A DNA stretch of 64,000 nt from Mycolicibacterium mengxianglii. Lineage in GTDB: Bacteria > Actinomycetota > Actinomycetes > Mycobacteriales > Mycobacteriaceae. The DNA is taken from contig NZ_CP065373.1 of assembly GCF_015710575.1 (NCBI RefSeq), positions 4,154,001-4,218,000 on the forward strand, in the 5' to 3' direction. Shown here piece by piece: positions 43,312 through 53,491 of this stretch. How positions within the stretch are numbered: the first letter of the stretch is position 1; every line of letters begins with the position of its first letter. The position numbers were made by a program, and so were the translations under genes. Under the pieces are notes generated by a model, which searched no databases, was not told the origin of the DNA, and was given only the letters and a program-made list of their open reading frames with translations.

Positions 43312-44043
43312 ATGGGTCACTTCTGTCACAGACGTACCTCCTGGAACATCGGCACGCGGGGCCACCGGCGCACCACCCGGGTCGTGGCGGCCACCTGCGC
43401 GGTGATCTTCGCCGCCGCCCTGATGACGGTCGCTCCCGTGCTGTCGACCCGCTTGCCTCAGGCAGCGGCGGTGTCCTGCCCCGAGGTCGAGGTCGTCTTC
43501 GCCCGCGGCCGGGAAGAACCCGCCGGGGCCGGGATCGTCGGAACCGCGTTCGTCAACGCGCTGCGCGCCAAGAGCAGCAAGAAGATCGGCTACTACGCGG
43601 TCAACTACGACGCCAACATCGGCGTCGACCAAGGCGCCAACGACATGAGCGCCCATATTCAGTACATGGTCCCCAACTGCCCCAATACGCGACTGGTCCT
43701 CGGCGGATATTCGCTGGGTGCTGCCGTCACCGATATGGTGCTCGCGGTACCTGGGCCGGTGCTCGGTTTCAAGAACCCGCTTCCGGTGGGCAGTGACGGT
43801 CACGTGGCCGCGGTCGCGTTGTTCGGCAACGGCACCCGCAAAGTGCTCGGTGGGTCGATCTCGAACATCGTCGCTGGCTACCGGGACAAGATCATCGACC
43901 TGTGCAACGCCTCGGACCCGGTCTGCAGCCCCAGCATGGACATCCAGACCTGGGCCGACAACTGGACCGACCACCTCCAGAACGCCTACATCAAGTCCGG
44001 CATGGTCGACCAGGCGGCGCAGTTCGCCGCCGCCCGGCTCTGA
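43312..44043 (+). CDS. Cutinase-family esterase 3
   Basis: 243 aa from ATG 43312. Longer basic n-region, signal helix at about 28-50, and cutinase core with VEVVFARGREEPAGAG, nucleophile GGYSLGAAVTDMV, and DLCNASDPVCSPSMDIQTW with the His in DNWTDHLQNAY. The GYSLG elbow and the later His position set cutinases 3 and 4 apart from 1 and 2. A TACCAT box ends 8 bases before the start. Confidence 0.92.
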   Translation: MGHFCHRRTSWNIGTRGHRRTTRVVAATCAVIFAAALMTVAPVLSTRLPQAAAVSCPEVEVVFARGREEPAGAGIVGTAFVNALRAKSSKKIGYYAVNYDANIGVDQGANDMSAHIQYMVPNCPNTRLVLGGYSLGAAVTDMVLAVPGPVLGFKNPLPVGSDGHVAAVALFGNGTRKVLGGSISNIVAGYRDKIIDLCNASDPVCSPSMDIQTWADNWTDHLQNAYIKSGMVDQAAQFAAARL

Positions 44044-44099
44044 ATCCCGCTCGGTCAATGCCCCTGGCCGTCTGGACGGCGGCCAGTACCATGTCCGGT

Positions 44100-44780
44100 A
44101 TGCGAGTCGGGGGCGTTATCAGGTCATTGGGTGCAACCGTGGGCGCCGCCGCGCTGTTACTGTCAGCCCCCGCTGTCGCGCCGGAACCGCTGAGCAGCAT
44201 CCCCGAAGCTGCGGCCGCCCCCTGCCCGCAGGTCGAGGTGATCTTCGCCCGCGGCCGGATCGAGCCGCAGGGGCCCGGGGTGATCGGCAACGCCTTCGTC
44301 AACGCGCTGCGCCAGAAGAGCGACAAGGACATCGACCTCTACTCGGTCAACTACCCTGCCGACAATGAGGTCGACGTGGGCGCCAACGACATGAGCTCGC
44401 GCATCCAGGACATGGCGGCCCGCTGCCCCGACACCCGGCTGGTGCTGGGCGGCTACTCGCTGGGCGCCGCCGTGACCGATGTGGTGCTGGCGGTACCGTT
44501 CGGCTTCTTCGGTTTCGACAAACCCCTGCCGGCCGGCATGGACCAGAAGATCGCCGCGGTCGCCCTGTTCGGCAATGGGGCCGCGTGGGTGGGCCCCATC
44601 ACCCGATTCAGTCCGCTCTACAACGACCGCACCATCGAGCTGTGCCACGGTGCCGATCCCATCTGCAACCCGGCCGACCCGAACACCTGGCAGAACAACT
44701 GGCCCGATCATCTGGCCGCGGCTTACCTGGACGCGGGCATGGTGAACCAGGCCGCGGACTTCGTGGCCGGCCGGATCTGA
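44100..44780 (+). CDS. Cutinase-family esterase 4
   Basis: 226 aa from ATG 44100 (in-frame alternative ATG 44091). Signal peptide, then VEVIFARGRIEPQGPGVIG, nucleophile GGYSLGAAVTDVV, and CHGADPICNPADPNTW with His in NNWPDHLAAAY. Close paralogue of cutinase 3. A TACCAT box at 44087-44092 ends 7 bases before ATG 44100, favouring that start and a leaderless transcript. Confidence 0.92.
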   Translation: MRVGGVIRSLGATVGAAALLLSAPAVAPEPLSSIPEAAAAPCPQVEVIFARGRIEPQGPGVIGNAFVNALRQKSDKDIDLYSVNYPADNEVDVGANDMSSRIQDMAARCPDTRLVLGGYSLGAAVTDVVLAVPFGFFGFDKPLPAGMDQKIAAVALFGNGAAWVGPITRFSPLYNDRTIELCHGADPICNPADPNTWQNNWPDHLAAAYLDAGMVNQAADFVAGRI

Positions 44781-44784
44781 GCCG

Positions 44785-45678
44785 TCAGCGCCGACGTATA
44801 TCGCGGGTGACCTGAATCCGTTCGGCCAGTTGGTCATCGGGCGGATAGTCGACGCCCACCAAGGTCAACCCGCGCGCGGGTGCTGCGGCGAAATCGCTGG
44901 AGCGCCGGGTCTCGGCCAGCAGTCCACCGAGCCGGTCGACGGGACGCCGGTGCTCCCCGATCGCCAACAGCGCGCCGACCACCGAGCGCACCATGTTCCA
45001 GCAGAACGCGTCGGCGGTGACGGCGGCGGTGATCAGGTCCCCGTCGCGGTGCCACTCCAGCCCCTGCAGATCCCTGATGGTGGTCCCACCTTCGCGGTAG
45101 CGGCAGAAGGCGGCGAAGTCGTGCAGACCCAGCAGGTGCTGTGATGCCTCCGCCATCGCCTCCACATCGAGCGGGCGCGGCCACGCGGTCACATAGCGCG
45201 TCTGCTGCGGATCAACACCGTAGGGCGCTGTGGAGATGCGGTAGCGGTAATGCCTGCGCAGGGCCGAGAACCGGGCGTCGAAACCCGCTGGGGCCCGCAC
45301 GACGTCACGTACCCGGACGTCGGTGGGCAGGAACCGCCCCAATCTGCGTACCAGCGGTAGGAATTCGGGCTCTCCGGGACGAGGAGTGCGGGGCAGGGCG
45401 TACGGCAGCGCAGCCACGGGCACATCGACGTGCGCCACCTGCCCGGTCGCGTGCACGCCGGTATCGGTGCGGCCAGCCACCCGGCACACCACCGGCACAC
45501 GAAACACCGTCGACAACGTCTCCTCGAGCACACCGGCCACCGTGCGCTGACCGGTCTGCGCCGCCCAGCCGGCGAATTCGGTTCCGTCGTAAGCGATGTC
45601 GAGACGAAGACGAACGTCCGGGCCAGCTGAACTACGGGAGAAAGAACCATGCCCGCCACCGGAATCGGTGGCGGGCAT
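44785..45678 (-). CDS. truA: tRNA pseudouridine(38-40) synthase
   Basis: About 297 aa from ATG 45678 (307 aa if ATG 45708 is used, which would overlap rplQ by 14 bases). The catalytic Asp lies in [36 protein letters not shown] at the start of the domain and [20 protein letters not shown] near the end are typical of TruA. ATG 45678 lies inside the stem of the rplQ terminator hairpin and no start codon occurs beyond it before the conserved domain. Confidence 0.93.
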   Translation of the reverse strand: MPATDSGGGHGSFSRSSAGPDVRLRLDIAYDGTEFAGWAAQTGQRTVAGVLEETLSTVFRVPVVCRVAGRTDTGVHATGQVAHVDVPVAALPYALPRTPRPGEPEFLPLVRRLGRFLPTDVRVRDVVRAPAGFDARFSALRRHYRYRISTAPYGVDPQQTRYVTAWPRPLDVEAMAEASQHLLGLHDFAAFCRYREGGTTIRDLQGLEWHRDGDLITAAVTADAFCWNMVRSVVGALLAIGEHRRPVDRLGGLLAETRRSSDFAAAPARGLTLVGVDYPPDDQLAERIQVTRDIRRR

Positions 45679-45680
45679 GG
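45647..45680 (-). terminator. Terminator of the rplQ operon overlapping the truA start
   Basis: A perfect 14-bp stem (45647-45660 with 45667-45680, 6-nt loop) lies 15 bases past the rplQ stop. On the minus strand it is followed by TTCTTTCT. The truA initiation codon is part of the stem. Confidence 0.85.
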
Positions 45681-45694
45681 TCACAGCGTTTTCG

Positions 45695-46237
45695 CTACTT
45701 GGCGTCATCCTCGGCTTCGGGAGCCTCGGCAGCGTCGGTCACCTCAACCGCTTCCGCAGCGGTGGTGGTGTCCTCGGTAGCGCCCTCGGTGGCATCGACC
45801 GTGGTGTCCTCGGTCTCGGCTGCCGCGGCCGGCTGCGAAGCTGCGACCCGGCGAGCCCGGTCGGCCTCAGAGGTCACGGTCTTCTCGCGCACCAGCTCGA
45901 TGACGGCCATGGGAGCGTTGTCGCCCTTGCGTGCCTCCACCTTGATGATGCGGGTGTAGCCACCCTCACGATCGGCGTAGAACGGGCCGATCTCAGCGAA
46001 CAGGGCGTGCACGACGTCCTTGTCGCGGATCTTCTTGAGCACCTCACGCCGGTTGTGCAGCGTGCCCTTCTTGGCGTGGGTGATCAGCTTTTCCGCGTAG
46101 GGCCGCAGCGCCCGAGCCTTGGGCTCGGTCGTCTTGATCCGACCGTGCTCGAACAGCGACGTGGCCAGGTTGGCCAGTAGCGCCTTCTGGTGCGAAGACG
46201 ACCCGCCGAGGCGAGCACCCTTTGTGGGCTTGGGCAT
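45695..46237 (-). CDS. rplQ: 50S ribosomal protein L17
   Basis: 180 aa. The core [40 protein letters not shown] and [20 protein letters not shown] is standard L17. The acidic Ala/Glu/Thr-rich C-terminal tail of about 55 residues is a mycobacterial extension. Last ribosomal gene of the infA-rplQ operon. Confidence 0.97.
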   Translation of the reverse strand: MPKPTKGARLGGSSSHQKALLANLATSLFEHGRIKTTEPKARALRPYAEKLITHAKKGTLHNRREVLKKIRDKDVVHALFAEIGPFYADREGGYTRIIKVEARKGDNAPMAVIELVREKTVTSEADRARRVAASQPAAAAETEDTTVDATEGATEDTTTAAEAVEVTDAAEAPEAEDDAK

Positions 46238-46316
46238 GCTGACTATCTCCTAAATGGGGCCGGTCCCCGTATCAGGTAGGACCGGGACGGATTGTTGAAG
46301 CTGGTTCAGCTCCGGC

Positions 46317-47411
<1,095 letters not shown>

Positions 47412-47451
47412 TTAGGGTTTCTGCCGCGGCGGTTGCCGTGGCAGACGCGTT

Positions 47452-48057
47452 CTACTTCGAGTAGAGCTCGACGATCAGCTGCTCGTTGAGCGGGATGTCG
47501 ATCTGCGCCCGCTCGGGCAGCTGATGCACGAGGATGCGCTGACGTTCGCCGATGACCTGCAGCCAGCCCGGGATCGGACGATCACCGGCAGTCGAGCGTG
47601 CGATCTCGAACGGCAGGGTGTTGATCGACTTGTCCTTGACATCGATGATGTCGTACTGCGAGACGCGGTAGCTGGGGATGTCGACCTTCACACCGTTGAC
47701 GGTGAAGTGGCCGTGGCTGACCAGCTGACGGGCCATGCGACGCGTGCGGGCCAGGCCGGCGCGGTACACGACATTGTCCAGCCGGCTCTCCAGGATGCGC
47801 AGCAGGTTGTCGCCGGTCTTGCCGGGCTGACGGTTCGCCTCTTCGTAGTAGCGGCGGAACTGCTTCTCCATCACGCCGTACGAGAAGCGAGCCTTCTGCT
47901 TCTCCTGCAGCTGCTGACGGTATTCGCTCTCCTTGATCCGCGCGCGGCCGTGCTGGCCGGGCGGGTAGGGGCGCTTTTCGAACGACTGATCGCCGCCAAC
48001 CAGGTCGACGCCGAGACGGCGGGACTTCCGGGTTGCGGGTCCGGTATAACGAGCCAT
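47452..48057 (-). CDS. rpsD: 30S ribosomal protein S4
   Basis: 201 aa. It starts MARYTGPATRKSRRLGVDL and contains KQKARFSYGVMEKQFRRYYE and the S4 RNA-binding domain RLDNVVYRAGLARTRRMARQ, LVSHGHFTVNGVKVDIPSY. It carries no zinc-binding cysteines, so it is the cysteine-free form. Confidence 0.98.
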   Translation of the reverse strand: MARYTGPATRKSRRLGVDLVGGDQSFEKRPYPPGQHGRARIKESEYRQQLQEKQKARFSYGVMEKQFRRYYEEANRQPGKTGDNLLRILESRLDNVVYRAGLARTRRMARQLVSHGHFTVNGVKVDIPSYRVSQYDIIDVKDKSINTLPFEIARSTAGDRPIPGWLQVIGERQRILVHQLPERAQIDIPLNEQLIVELYSK

Positions 48058-48083
48058 TAGCTGATTCCTCTCCTGACTCTCTC

Positions 48084-48506
48084 TTAGACCCGACGCCGCT
48101 TGGGCGGACGGCAGCCGTTGTGCGGCTGCGGGGTGACGTCTGCAATGGCGCCGACTTCGAGTCCGGCGGCCTGCAATGAACGAATCGCGGTCTCGCGGCC
48201 CGAACCGGGGCCCTTGACGAAGACGTCGACCTTCTTCACACCGTGCTCCTGCGCCTTGCGGGCAGCGTTCTCGGCTGCCAGCTGCGCGGCGAACGGGGTC
48301 GACTTACGCGAACCCTTGAACCCGACGTGACCCGAGGACGCCCAGGCGATGACGTTGCCCTGGGGATCGGTGATCGAGACGATGGTGTTGTTGAACGTGC
48401 TCTTGATGTGAGCGGCGCCGTGCGGAACGTTCTTCTTTTCCTTGCGGCGGGTGGTCTTGCCGCGCCGGGCAGCCGAAGCGCCCGAGGCCTTTTTTGCTGT
48501 TGCCAT
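48084..48506 (-). CDS. rpsK: 30S ribosomal protein S11
   Basis: 140 aa. Recognised by [40 protein letters not shown] and the C-terminal [17 protein letters not shown]. The basic N-terminal tail ([20 protein letters not shown]) is typical. Confidence 0.98.
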   Translation of the reverse strand: MATAKKASGASAARRGKTTRRKEKKNVPHGAAHIKSTFNNTIVSITDPQGNVIAWASSGHVGFKGSRKSTPFAAQLAAENAARKAQEHGVKKVDVFVKGPGSGRETAIRSLQAAGLEVGAIADVTPQPHNGCRPPKRRRV

Positions 48507-48512
48507 CCGGGA

Positions 48513-48887
48513 TTACCTGGCCTTCTTCTTGCCGGCGATGGTGCGCTTGGGGCCCTTGCGGGTACGCGCATTGGTCTTGGTCCGCTGACCGCGCACCGGG
48601 AGGCCACGGCGGTGCCGCAGGCCCTGGTAGCAGCCGATCTCGATCTTGCGGCGGATGTCAGCCTGCACCTCGCGGCGCAGATCGCCCTCGACCTTGAGGT
48701 TGCCCTCGATGTAGTCGCGGAGCGAGCTCACCTGGTCATCGGTGAGGTCCTTGGAGCGCTGGTCCCGGTCGATGCCGGTCGCTGCCAAGATTTCCTGGGA
48801 GCGGGTACGGCCGATGCCGTAGATATAGGTCAGCGCGATCTCCATGCGCTTGTCACGCGGAAGATCAACGCCCATGAGACGTGCCAT
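48513..48887 (-). CDS. rpsM: 30S ribosomal protein S13
   Basis: 124 aa. It has [40 protein letters not shown] and the basic tail [20 protein letters not shown]. It lies 6 bases before rpsK in the operon. Confidence 0.98.
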   Translation of the reverse strand: MARLMGVDLPRDKRMEIALTYIYGIGRTRSQEILAATGIDRDQRSKDLTDDQVSSLRDYIEGNLKVEGDLRREVQADIRRKIEIGCYQGLRHRRGLPVRGQRTKTNARTRKGPKRTIAGKKKAR

Positions 48888-49059
48888 CAGGCAGTGTTTC
48901 CTTACTTTGGCGGAGGTCTGATCCCAGTCCGTTCCCCTCGCGGGGTCCGGCCTCCGTGCCGGACGTGGATGAGCTGGCCCATCTCTTCAGATGCCAGCCG
49001 CTCAGTGGTGCTGGGAGGTCTGCATTCAGTTGTGGGTGGTGCGTGGCGTGAGCGTTAGC

Positions 49060-49173
49060 TCAGCCCTGCCGCTGCTTGTGGCGGGGATCGGAGCAGATCA
49101 CCATGACCCGCCCATGCCGGCGGATCACCCTGCACTTGTCGCAGATCGGCTTGACGCTCGGGTTCACCTTCAC
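49060..49173 (-). CDS. rpmJ: 50S ribosomal protein L36
   Basis: 37 aa from GTG 49173 ([20 protein letters not shown], then [17 protein letters not shown]). Three Cys and one His form the zinc-binding ribbon of the C+ type L36. It sits between infA and rpsM, the standard place. Confidence 0.97.
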
Positions 49174-49225
49174 GGCAGTAGCGATCCTGTCTTGTCTAGA
49201 TGTTGGTCAACAGATGTCGGACTGA

Positions 49226-49447
49226 TTACTTGTAGCGGTACACGATGCGGCCACGGGACAGGTCGTAGGGCGAGAGCTCCACTACGACGCGGTCCTCCGG
49301 CAGGATGCGGATGTAGTGCTGCCGCATCTTGCCGCTGATGTGGGCGAGCACCTTGTGTCCGTTCTCCAGCTCAATGCGGAACATCGCATTGGGCAGAGGC
49401 TCGACCACGCGGCCCTCGACCTCGATGGCACCGTCTTTCTTGGCCAT
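49226..49447 (-). CDS. infA: Translation initiation factor IF-1
   Basis: 73 aa, a single S1/OB-fold domain: [60 protein letters not shown]. First gene of the infA-rpmJ-rpsM-rpsK-rpsD-rpoA-rplQ operon. Confidence 0.98.
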
Positions 49448-49744
49448 ACGCTTCGGCGATCCTTGCTTCTTGGTTTCGTATCTACTGCGTCCGACTCGGC
49501 GCAGCCTTCGTTCCGACTACAGAACGTGGACCGGAAGTGAGACATTCCTGAGGGTTCTTCAGAGTGAATCTGCAGAACGACACGCAAAGAGTCGGCGCGG
49601 TAGCCGCACCGTTGGTCCACGATACCCGCTCTACGGCCAGGCTCCAAAATTGCCGTCACCTGCTGCGTCCGGGATGCGAAGATCGTCCCAGCAGCGGCGT
49701 CCTCAGGCAAACTTGCGTGACGCATCAGCTTTCGAGGGGGTCCT
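49448..49744. promoter_or_regulatory. Divergent promoter region of infA operon and nfeD-flotillin
   Basis: 297 bases without a convincing gene. On the minus strand a TAGATA box about 40 bases before infA could be its -10. A GAGGGGG ribosome-binding site precedes the plus-strand gene at 49745. Confidence 0.4.
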
Positions 49745-50269
49745 GTGACTGCCGCCTATGTGGCCGCTTTCGCCGTCGGTGCCATTGCGTTGTTGTCGAC
49801 GTTGTTGCTCACCGACGTCGGAGATGCCGGCCACGGCCATGACGGTCTGCCGTTCCTGAGTCTGACCAGCCTGTCCGCGGCGCTGCTCGGCGCCGGAACC
49901 GGGGGCCTGGTCAGCATCTGGGCGGGGGCCGGTGCGCTGGTCGTGGGCGCGATCGCGGCGCTGTGCGCCGTGGTGCTGGTATTCGCGATTCAGGGTGTGC
50001 TGCTGCCCTACCTGCGCCGCCAGGAATCCAACTCCCAACGCGGCCGCGCCTCCTACATCGGACTGTTGGGCACCGTCACGCTCGACATCCCCAGCGACGG
50101 CTGGGGTGAGGTGGCGTTCGCCGACGCCGAGGGCAACCGGGTTCGCGCCCGCGCCGTGACCAGCGAACCCGCCGCGTTGCCGAAGGCCAGCCGCATCTAC
50201 ATCGCCGATGTCGACGCCGACTACGTCCACGTCGTCGCCGTTCCCCACGATCCGCTTCTCGATCACTGA
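49745..50269 (+). CDS. NfeD-like membrane protein
   Basis: 174 aa from GTG 49745. Three hydrophobic helices fill residues 1-95. A soluble C-terminal OB-fold-like domain of the NfeD/YuaF type follows (GRASYIGLLGTVTLDIPSDG, GEVAFADAEGNRVRARAV). Short NfeD proteins are encoded next to flotillins and help assemble membrane microdomains, as here. Confidence 0.85.
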   Translation: MTAAYVAAFAVGAIALLSTLLLTDVGDAGHGHDGLPFLSLTSLSAALLGAGTGGLVSIWAGAGALVVGAIAALCAVVLVFAIQGVLLPYLRRQESNSQRGRASYIGLLGTVTLDIPSDGWGEVAFADAEGNRVRARAVTSEPAALPKASRIYIADVDADYVHVVAVPHDPLLDH

Positions 50270-50288
50270 CCCCGGAAGGCCCACCCTT

Positions 50289-51758
50289 GTGTCCCTGCTC
50301 ATGATCATCATCGTCGCGGCCGTCGCGGCGTTCCTGCTCCTGGTCGTCCTGCCGCTGATCTATGTGAAGAACTACATCAAGGTGCCGCCCAACGAGGTGG
50401 CGGTGTTCACCGGCCGTGGCACCCCCAAGGTGGTCCGCGGCGGTGCCAGGTTCCGGATGCCCGGCATCGAACGGGTCGACATCATGAGCCTCGAGCCGTT
50501 CAACGTCAGCATCAACCTGCAGAACGCCCTGTCCAACAACGGGGTGCCGGTCAATGTCGAGGCCGTCGGACTGGTCCGCATCGGCTCGGCTGACGAGGCG
50601 GTACAGACCGCGGTACAGCGGTTCCTCACCTCGGACCTCAACGAACTGCAGCGCCAGATCAACGAGATCCTGGCCGGCAGCCTGCGTGGGATCACCGCGA
50701 CCATGACCGTCGAGGACCTCAACTCCAACCGCGACACCCTGGCCCGCAGTGTGGTCGAAGAGGCCGGCAGCGACCTCGCCCGTATCGGCATGGAGGTCGA
50801 CGTCCTCAAGATCGCCGGCATCTCGGACCGTAACGGTTATCTCGAGTCACTGGGTCAGCGCCGCATTGCCGAGGTCAAACGTGACGCGGCCGTGGGCACA
50901 GCCGAGGCGGAACGAGACTCCCAGATCCAGTCCGCCAAGGCCCGACAGGCCGGGTCGGTGGCCCAGGCAGAGGCCGATACCGCGATCGCCACCGCCAACC
51001 AACGCCGCGATGTCGAACTGGCCCGACTGCGCGCGCAGACCGAGGCGGAGAACGCCGAGGCCGACCAGGCAGGCCCGCTGGCGAACGCGCGCGCGCAGAA
51101 GGACGTGGGAATCGCCACCGAGCAGGCCGAGGCCGCCCGGGTGCAGGCCCGCATCGAGGTGGAGCAGCGCCGTAGCGAACAAGCCCAGGCCGCCCTGCAG
51201 GCCGATGTCATCGCTCCGGCCGAGGCCCAGCGCCAAGCCGATATCGTGCGTGCCGAGGGGCAGCGGCAAGCGGTGATCCTCGCGGCGCAGGCTTCGGCCG
51301 AGTCGGCCCGCCAGGCCGGCACCGCCGAGGCCGATGCCCGCAAGGCGGCGGCCGACGCCCTGCGGGTGGAGCGGCAGGCCGAGGCCGACGGCATCAGGGC
51401 CAAGCTGGTCGCCGAGGCCGCCGGTAAGAAGGAGATCGCAGCCGCGCTGAACACCTACTCCCCTGAGGCGGCCCGGTTGCAGACCCTGCCCGATGTCCTG
51501 CAATCAGTCGTGAAAGCCACCGAGGCCGCGGCCATGCCGCTGGGCGAGATCGACCACCTGTCCATCATCGGCGGCGCGGGTGACGCCCAGGACGCGATGA
51601 GCGGACTGCTCGGGGTGAGCCCACTGGCGGTGGCCAAGATCGTCGAGGCGCTGCGCGCATCCGGGATCGACGTGGCTCAGATGCTCAACCGGTCCCCCGC
51701 CGTCCCCGACGCACCGGCCGCCTCCACCAACTCCCATCCGGTTTCGCCCGCGGAGTAA
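50289..51758 (+). CDS. Flotillin-like protein (SPFH domain)
   Basis: 489 aa from GTG 50289 behind GGAAGG. It has an N-terminal membrane hairpin (about residues 3-25), then an SPFH/PHB domain (KVPPNEVAVFTGRGTPKVVR, VNVEAVGLVRIGSADEAVQT). A long Ala/Glu/Gln-rich coiled coil follows (about residues 205-400), then a C-terminal oligomerisation segment. Flotillins organise membrane domains; the upstream NfeD gene supports this. Confidence 0.93.
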   Translation: MSLLMIIIVAAVAAFLLLVVLPLIYVKNYIKVPPNEVAVFTGRGTPKVVRGGARFRMPGIERVDIMSLEPFNVSINLQNALSNNGVPVNVEAVGLVRIGSADEAVQTAVQRFLTSDLNELQRQINEILAGSLRGITATMTVEDLNSNRDTLARSVVEEAGSDLARIGMEVDVLKIAGISDRNGYLESLGQRRIAEVKRDAAVGTAEAERDSQIQSAKARQAGSVAQAEADTAIATANQRRDVELARLRAQTEAENAEADQAGPLANARAQKDVGIATEQAEAARVQARIEVEQRRSEQAQAALQADVIAPAEAQRQADIVRAEGQRQAVILAAQASAESARQAGTAEADARKAAADALRVERQAEADGIRAKLVAEAAGKKEIAAALNTYSPEAARLQTLPDVLQSVVKATEAAAMPLGEIDHLSIIGGAGDAQDAMSGLLGVSPLAVAKIVEALRASGIDVAQMLNRSPAVPDAPAASTNSHPVSPAE

Positions 51759-51809
51759 CGACCACACACCCGGTTACGGAATGTCGTGGTCACGCGCATA
51801 ATGGCGGTG

Positions 51810-53474
51810 ATGTCCGGATCACAGACCCAGACCCGTAAACCCGTCATTCTCTCCGTGGACGACGACCCCGCGGTGTCGCGGGCCGTGGCACGCGACCTGC
51901 GCCGTCACTACGGCGAGAATTTTCGCATCGTGCGCGCCGAATCAGGCCCCGATGCGCTGGCCACCCTCAATGAACTGAAGCTGCGCGGCGAGACTGTCGC
52001 GGTGTTCGTCGCCGATTACCGCATGCCGCTGATGAGCGGAATCGAATTCCTCGAAGCCGCGATGGACATCTTCCCGATGGCGCGCCGGGTATTGCTGACG
52101 GCCTACGCCGACACCCACGCCGCCATCGACGCGATCAATGTGGTGGACCTGGATCACTACCTGCTCAAACCGTGGGATCCCCCGGAGGAGAAGCTCTACC
52201 CGGTGATCGACGCGCTGATCGACGCGTGGCGCTCCACCGGCGAGCACGCCATCCCGCACACCAAGATCATCGGCCACCCGTGGAACGCGCGGTCCGCCGA
52301 GGTGCGTGACTTCCTGGCGCGAAACCGCCTGTATTACACCTGGTTTCGCGCCGACGAAAACAAGGGAAAACAGCTGCTCGACGCGGCCGGCCTGGACGGG
52401 TTCACGCTGCCGGTGGTGATCACCGAGCAGGGCCAGACACTGGTGGAACCGTCGGACGCTGAGCTGGCGGCCACGCTCGGACTGACCACCACCCCTTCGG
52501 AGGACTTCTACGACCTGGTGGTCATCGGTGGCGGCCCGGCGGGGTTGGCCGCGGCGGTCTACGGAGCATCCGAGGGGCTCAAGACGGTACTGATCGAACG
52601 GACGGCCACCGGTGGTCAAGCCGGGCAGAGTTCCCGCATCGAGAACTACCTCGGCTTCCCGGACGGCCTGTCGGGATCGCAACTGGCCGAGCGGGCCCGC
52701 CGGCAGGCCGAGAAATTCGACGCCGAATTGATCACCGCCGCCGAAGTGACGGGCCTGGAGGTCGACGGGTCCGCACGCACTGTGCGGCTGTCCGACGGGC
52801 GCTCCATCGGCGCCCGGGCGGTGATCCTGGCCATGGGTGTGGAATATCGGCAGCTGCACGCCGAGGGTTGTGACGGCCTGACCGGCGCCGGTGTGTACTA
52901 CGGCGCCACCGCGTCGGTGGCCTCGGACTGTGATGACGACGAGGTGTACGTGATCGGCGGGGCCAACTCCGCCGGGCAGGCGGCGATGTATCTGTCCCGC
53001 ACCGCCAAGTCGGTGACGATCGTCAGCCGCCGCACTCTCGAGGATTCGATGTCGCACTACCTGATTCAGCAGATCAGGGCCAACGACAAGATCAAGGAGA
53101 TGCCGCACACCGTCGTGCACGCGGTCAAAGGAGACGGCCATCTGGAGCACATCTGTCTGGAGCACACCCAGACCGGCACCCGCGAGGAATTCACCTGCGG
53201 CCGGATGTTCATCTTCATCGGCGCCGAGCCGCGCACCGACTGGCTGGACGGCGTGGTGGTGCGCGACGACCACGGGTTCATCCTGGCCGGGCCCGACCTG
53301 CGCGACGTCTCGGGTTGGACGCTCGACCGCCCGCCGCACCACCTCGAGACCAGCGTGCCCGGCGTCTTCGTGGCCGGTGATGTCCGCGCCGAATCGGCCA
53401 AACGGGTTGCCGCCGCTGTCGGCGAAGGGTCGATGGCAGTGATGCTGGTGCACCGGTACCTCGCCGAAGCCTGA
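51810..53474 (+). CDS. Receiver - glutaredoxin-like - FAD/NAD(P) oxidoreductase fusion
   Basis: 554 aa from ATG 51810 (ATG 51801 is possible). Domain 1 (about 1-125) is an intact response-regulator receiver: SVDDDPA acidic pair, phospho-Asp in FVADYRMPLMSG, LLTAYAD, and Lys in LLKPWD. Domain 2 (about 145-225) has a thioredoxin/glutaredoxin-like fold but PWNARS in place of Cys-containing sites. Domain 3 is thioredoxin-reductase-like with GGGPAGLAAAVYGASEG, GGANSAGQAAMYLS and VFVAGDVRA, but no CxxC (YYGATASVASDC). A CATAAT box ends 7 bases before ATG 51810. Two histidine kinase genes follow. Confidence 0.9.
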   Translation: MSGSQTQTRKPVILSVDDDPAVSRAVARDLRRHYGENFRIVRAESGPDALATLNELKLRGETVAVFVADYRMPLMSGIEFLEAAMDIFPMARRVLLTAYADTHAAIDAINVVDLDHYLLKPWDPPEEKLYPVIDALIDAWRSTGEHAIPHTKIIGHPWNARSAEVRDFLARNRLYYTWFRADENKGKQLLDAAGLDGFTLPVVITEQGQTLVEPSDAELAATLGLTTTPSEDFYDLVVIGGGPAGLAAAVYGASEGLKTVLIERTATGGQAGQSSRIENYLGFPDGLSGSQLAERARRQAEKFDAELITAAEVTGLEVDGSARTVRLSDGRSIGARAVILAMGVEYRQLHAEGCDGLTGAGVYYGATASVASDCDDDEVYVIGGANSAGQAAMYLSRTAKSVTIVSRRTLEDSMSHYLIQQIRANDKIKEMPHTVVHAVKGDGHLEHICLEHTQTGTREEFTCGRMFIFIGAEPRTDWLDGVVVRDDHGFILAGPDLRDVSGWTLDRPPHHLETSVPGVFVAGDVRAESAKRVAAAVGEGSMAVMLVHRYLAEA

Positions 53475-53491
53475 GGAGCGACGGGACGCGC

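Noticed and set aside
51942..53453. 503-codon open frame on the minus strand
   Set aside because: Antisense shadow of the receiver-oxidoreductase fusion; rich in His, Arg and Gly without recognisable motifs.
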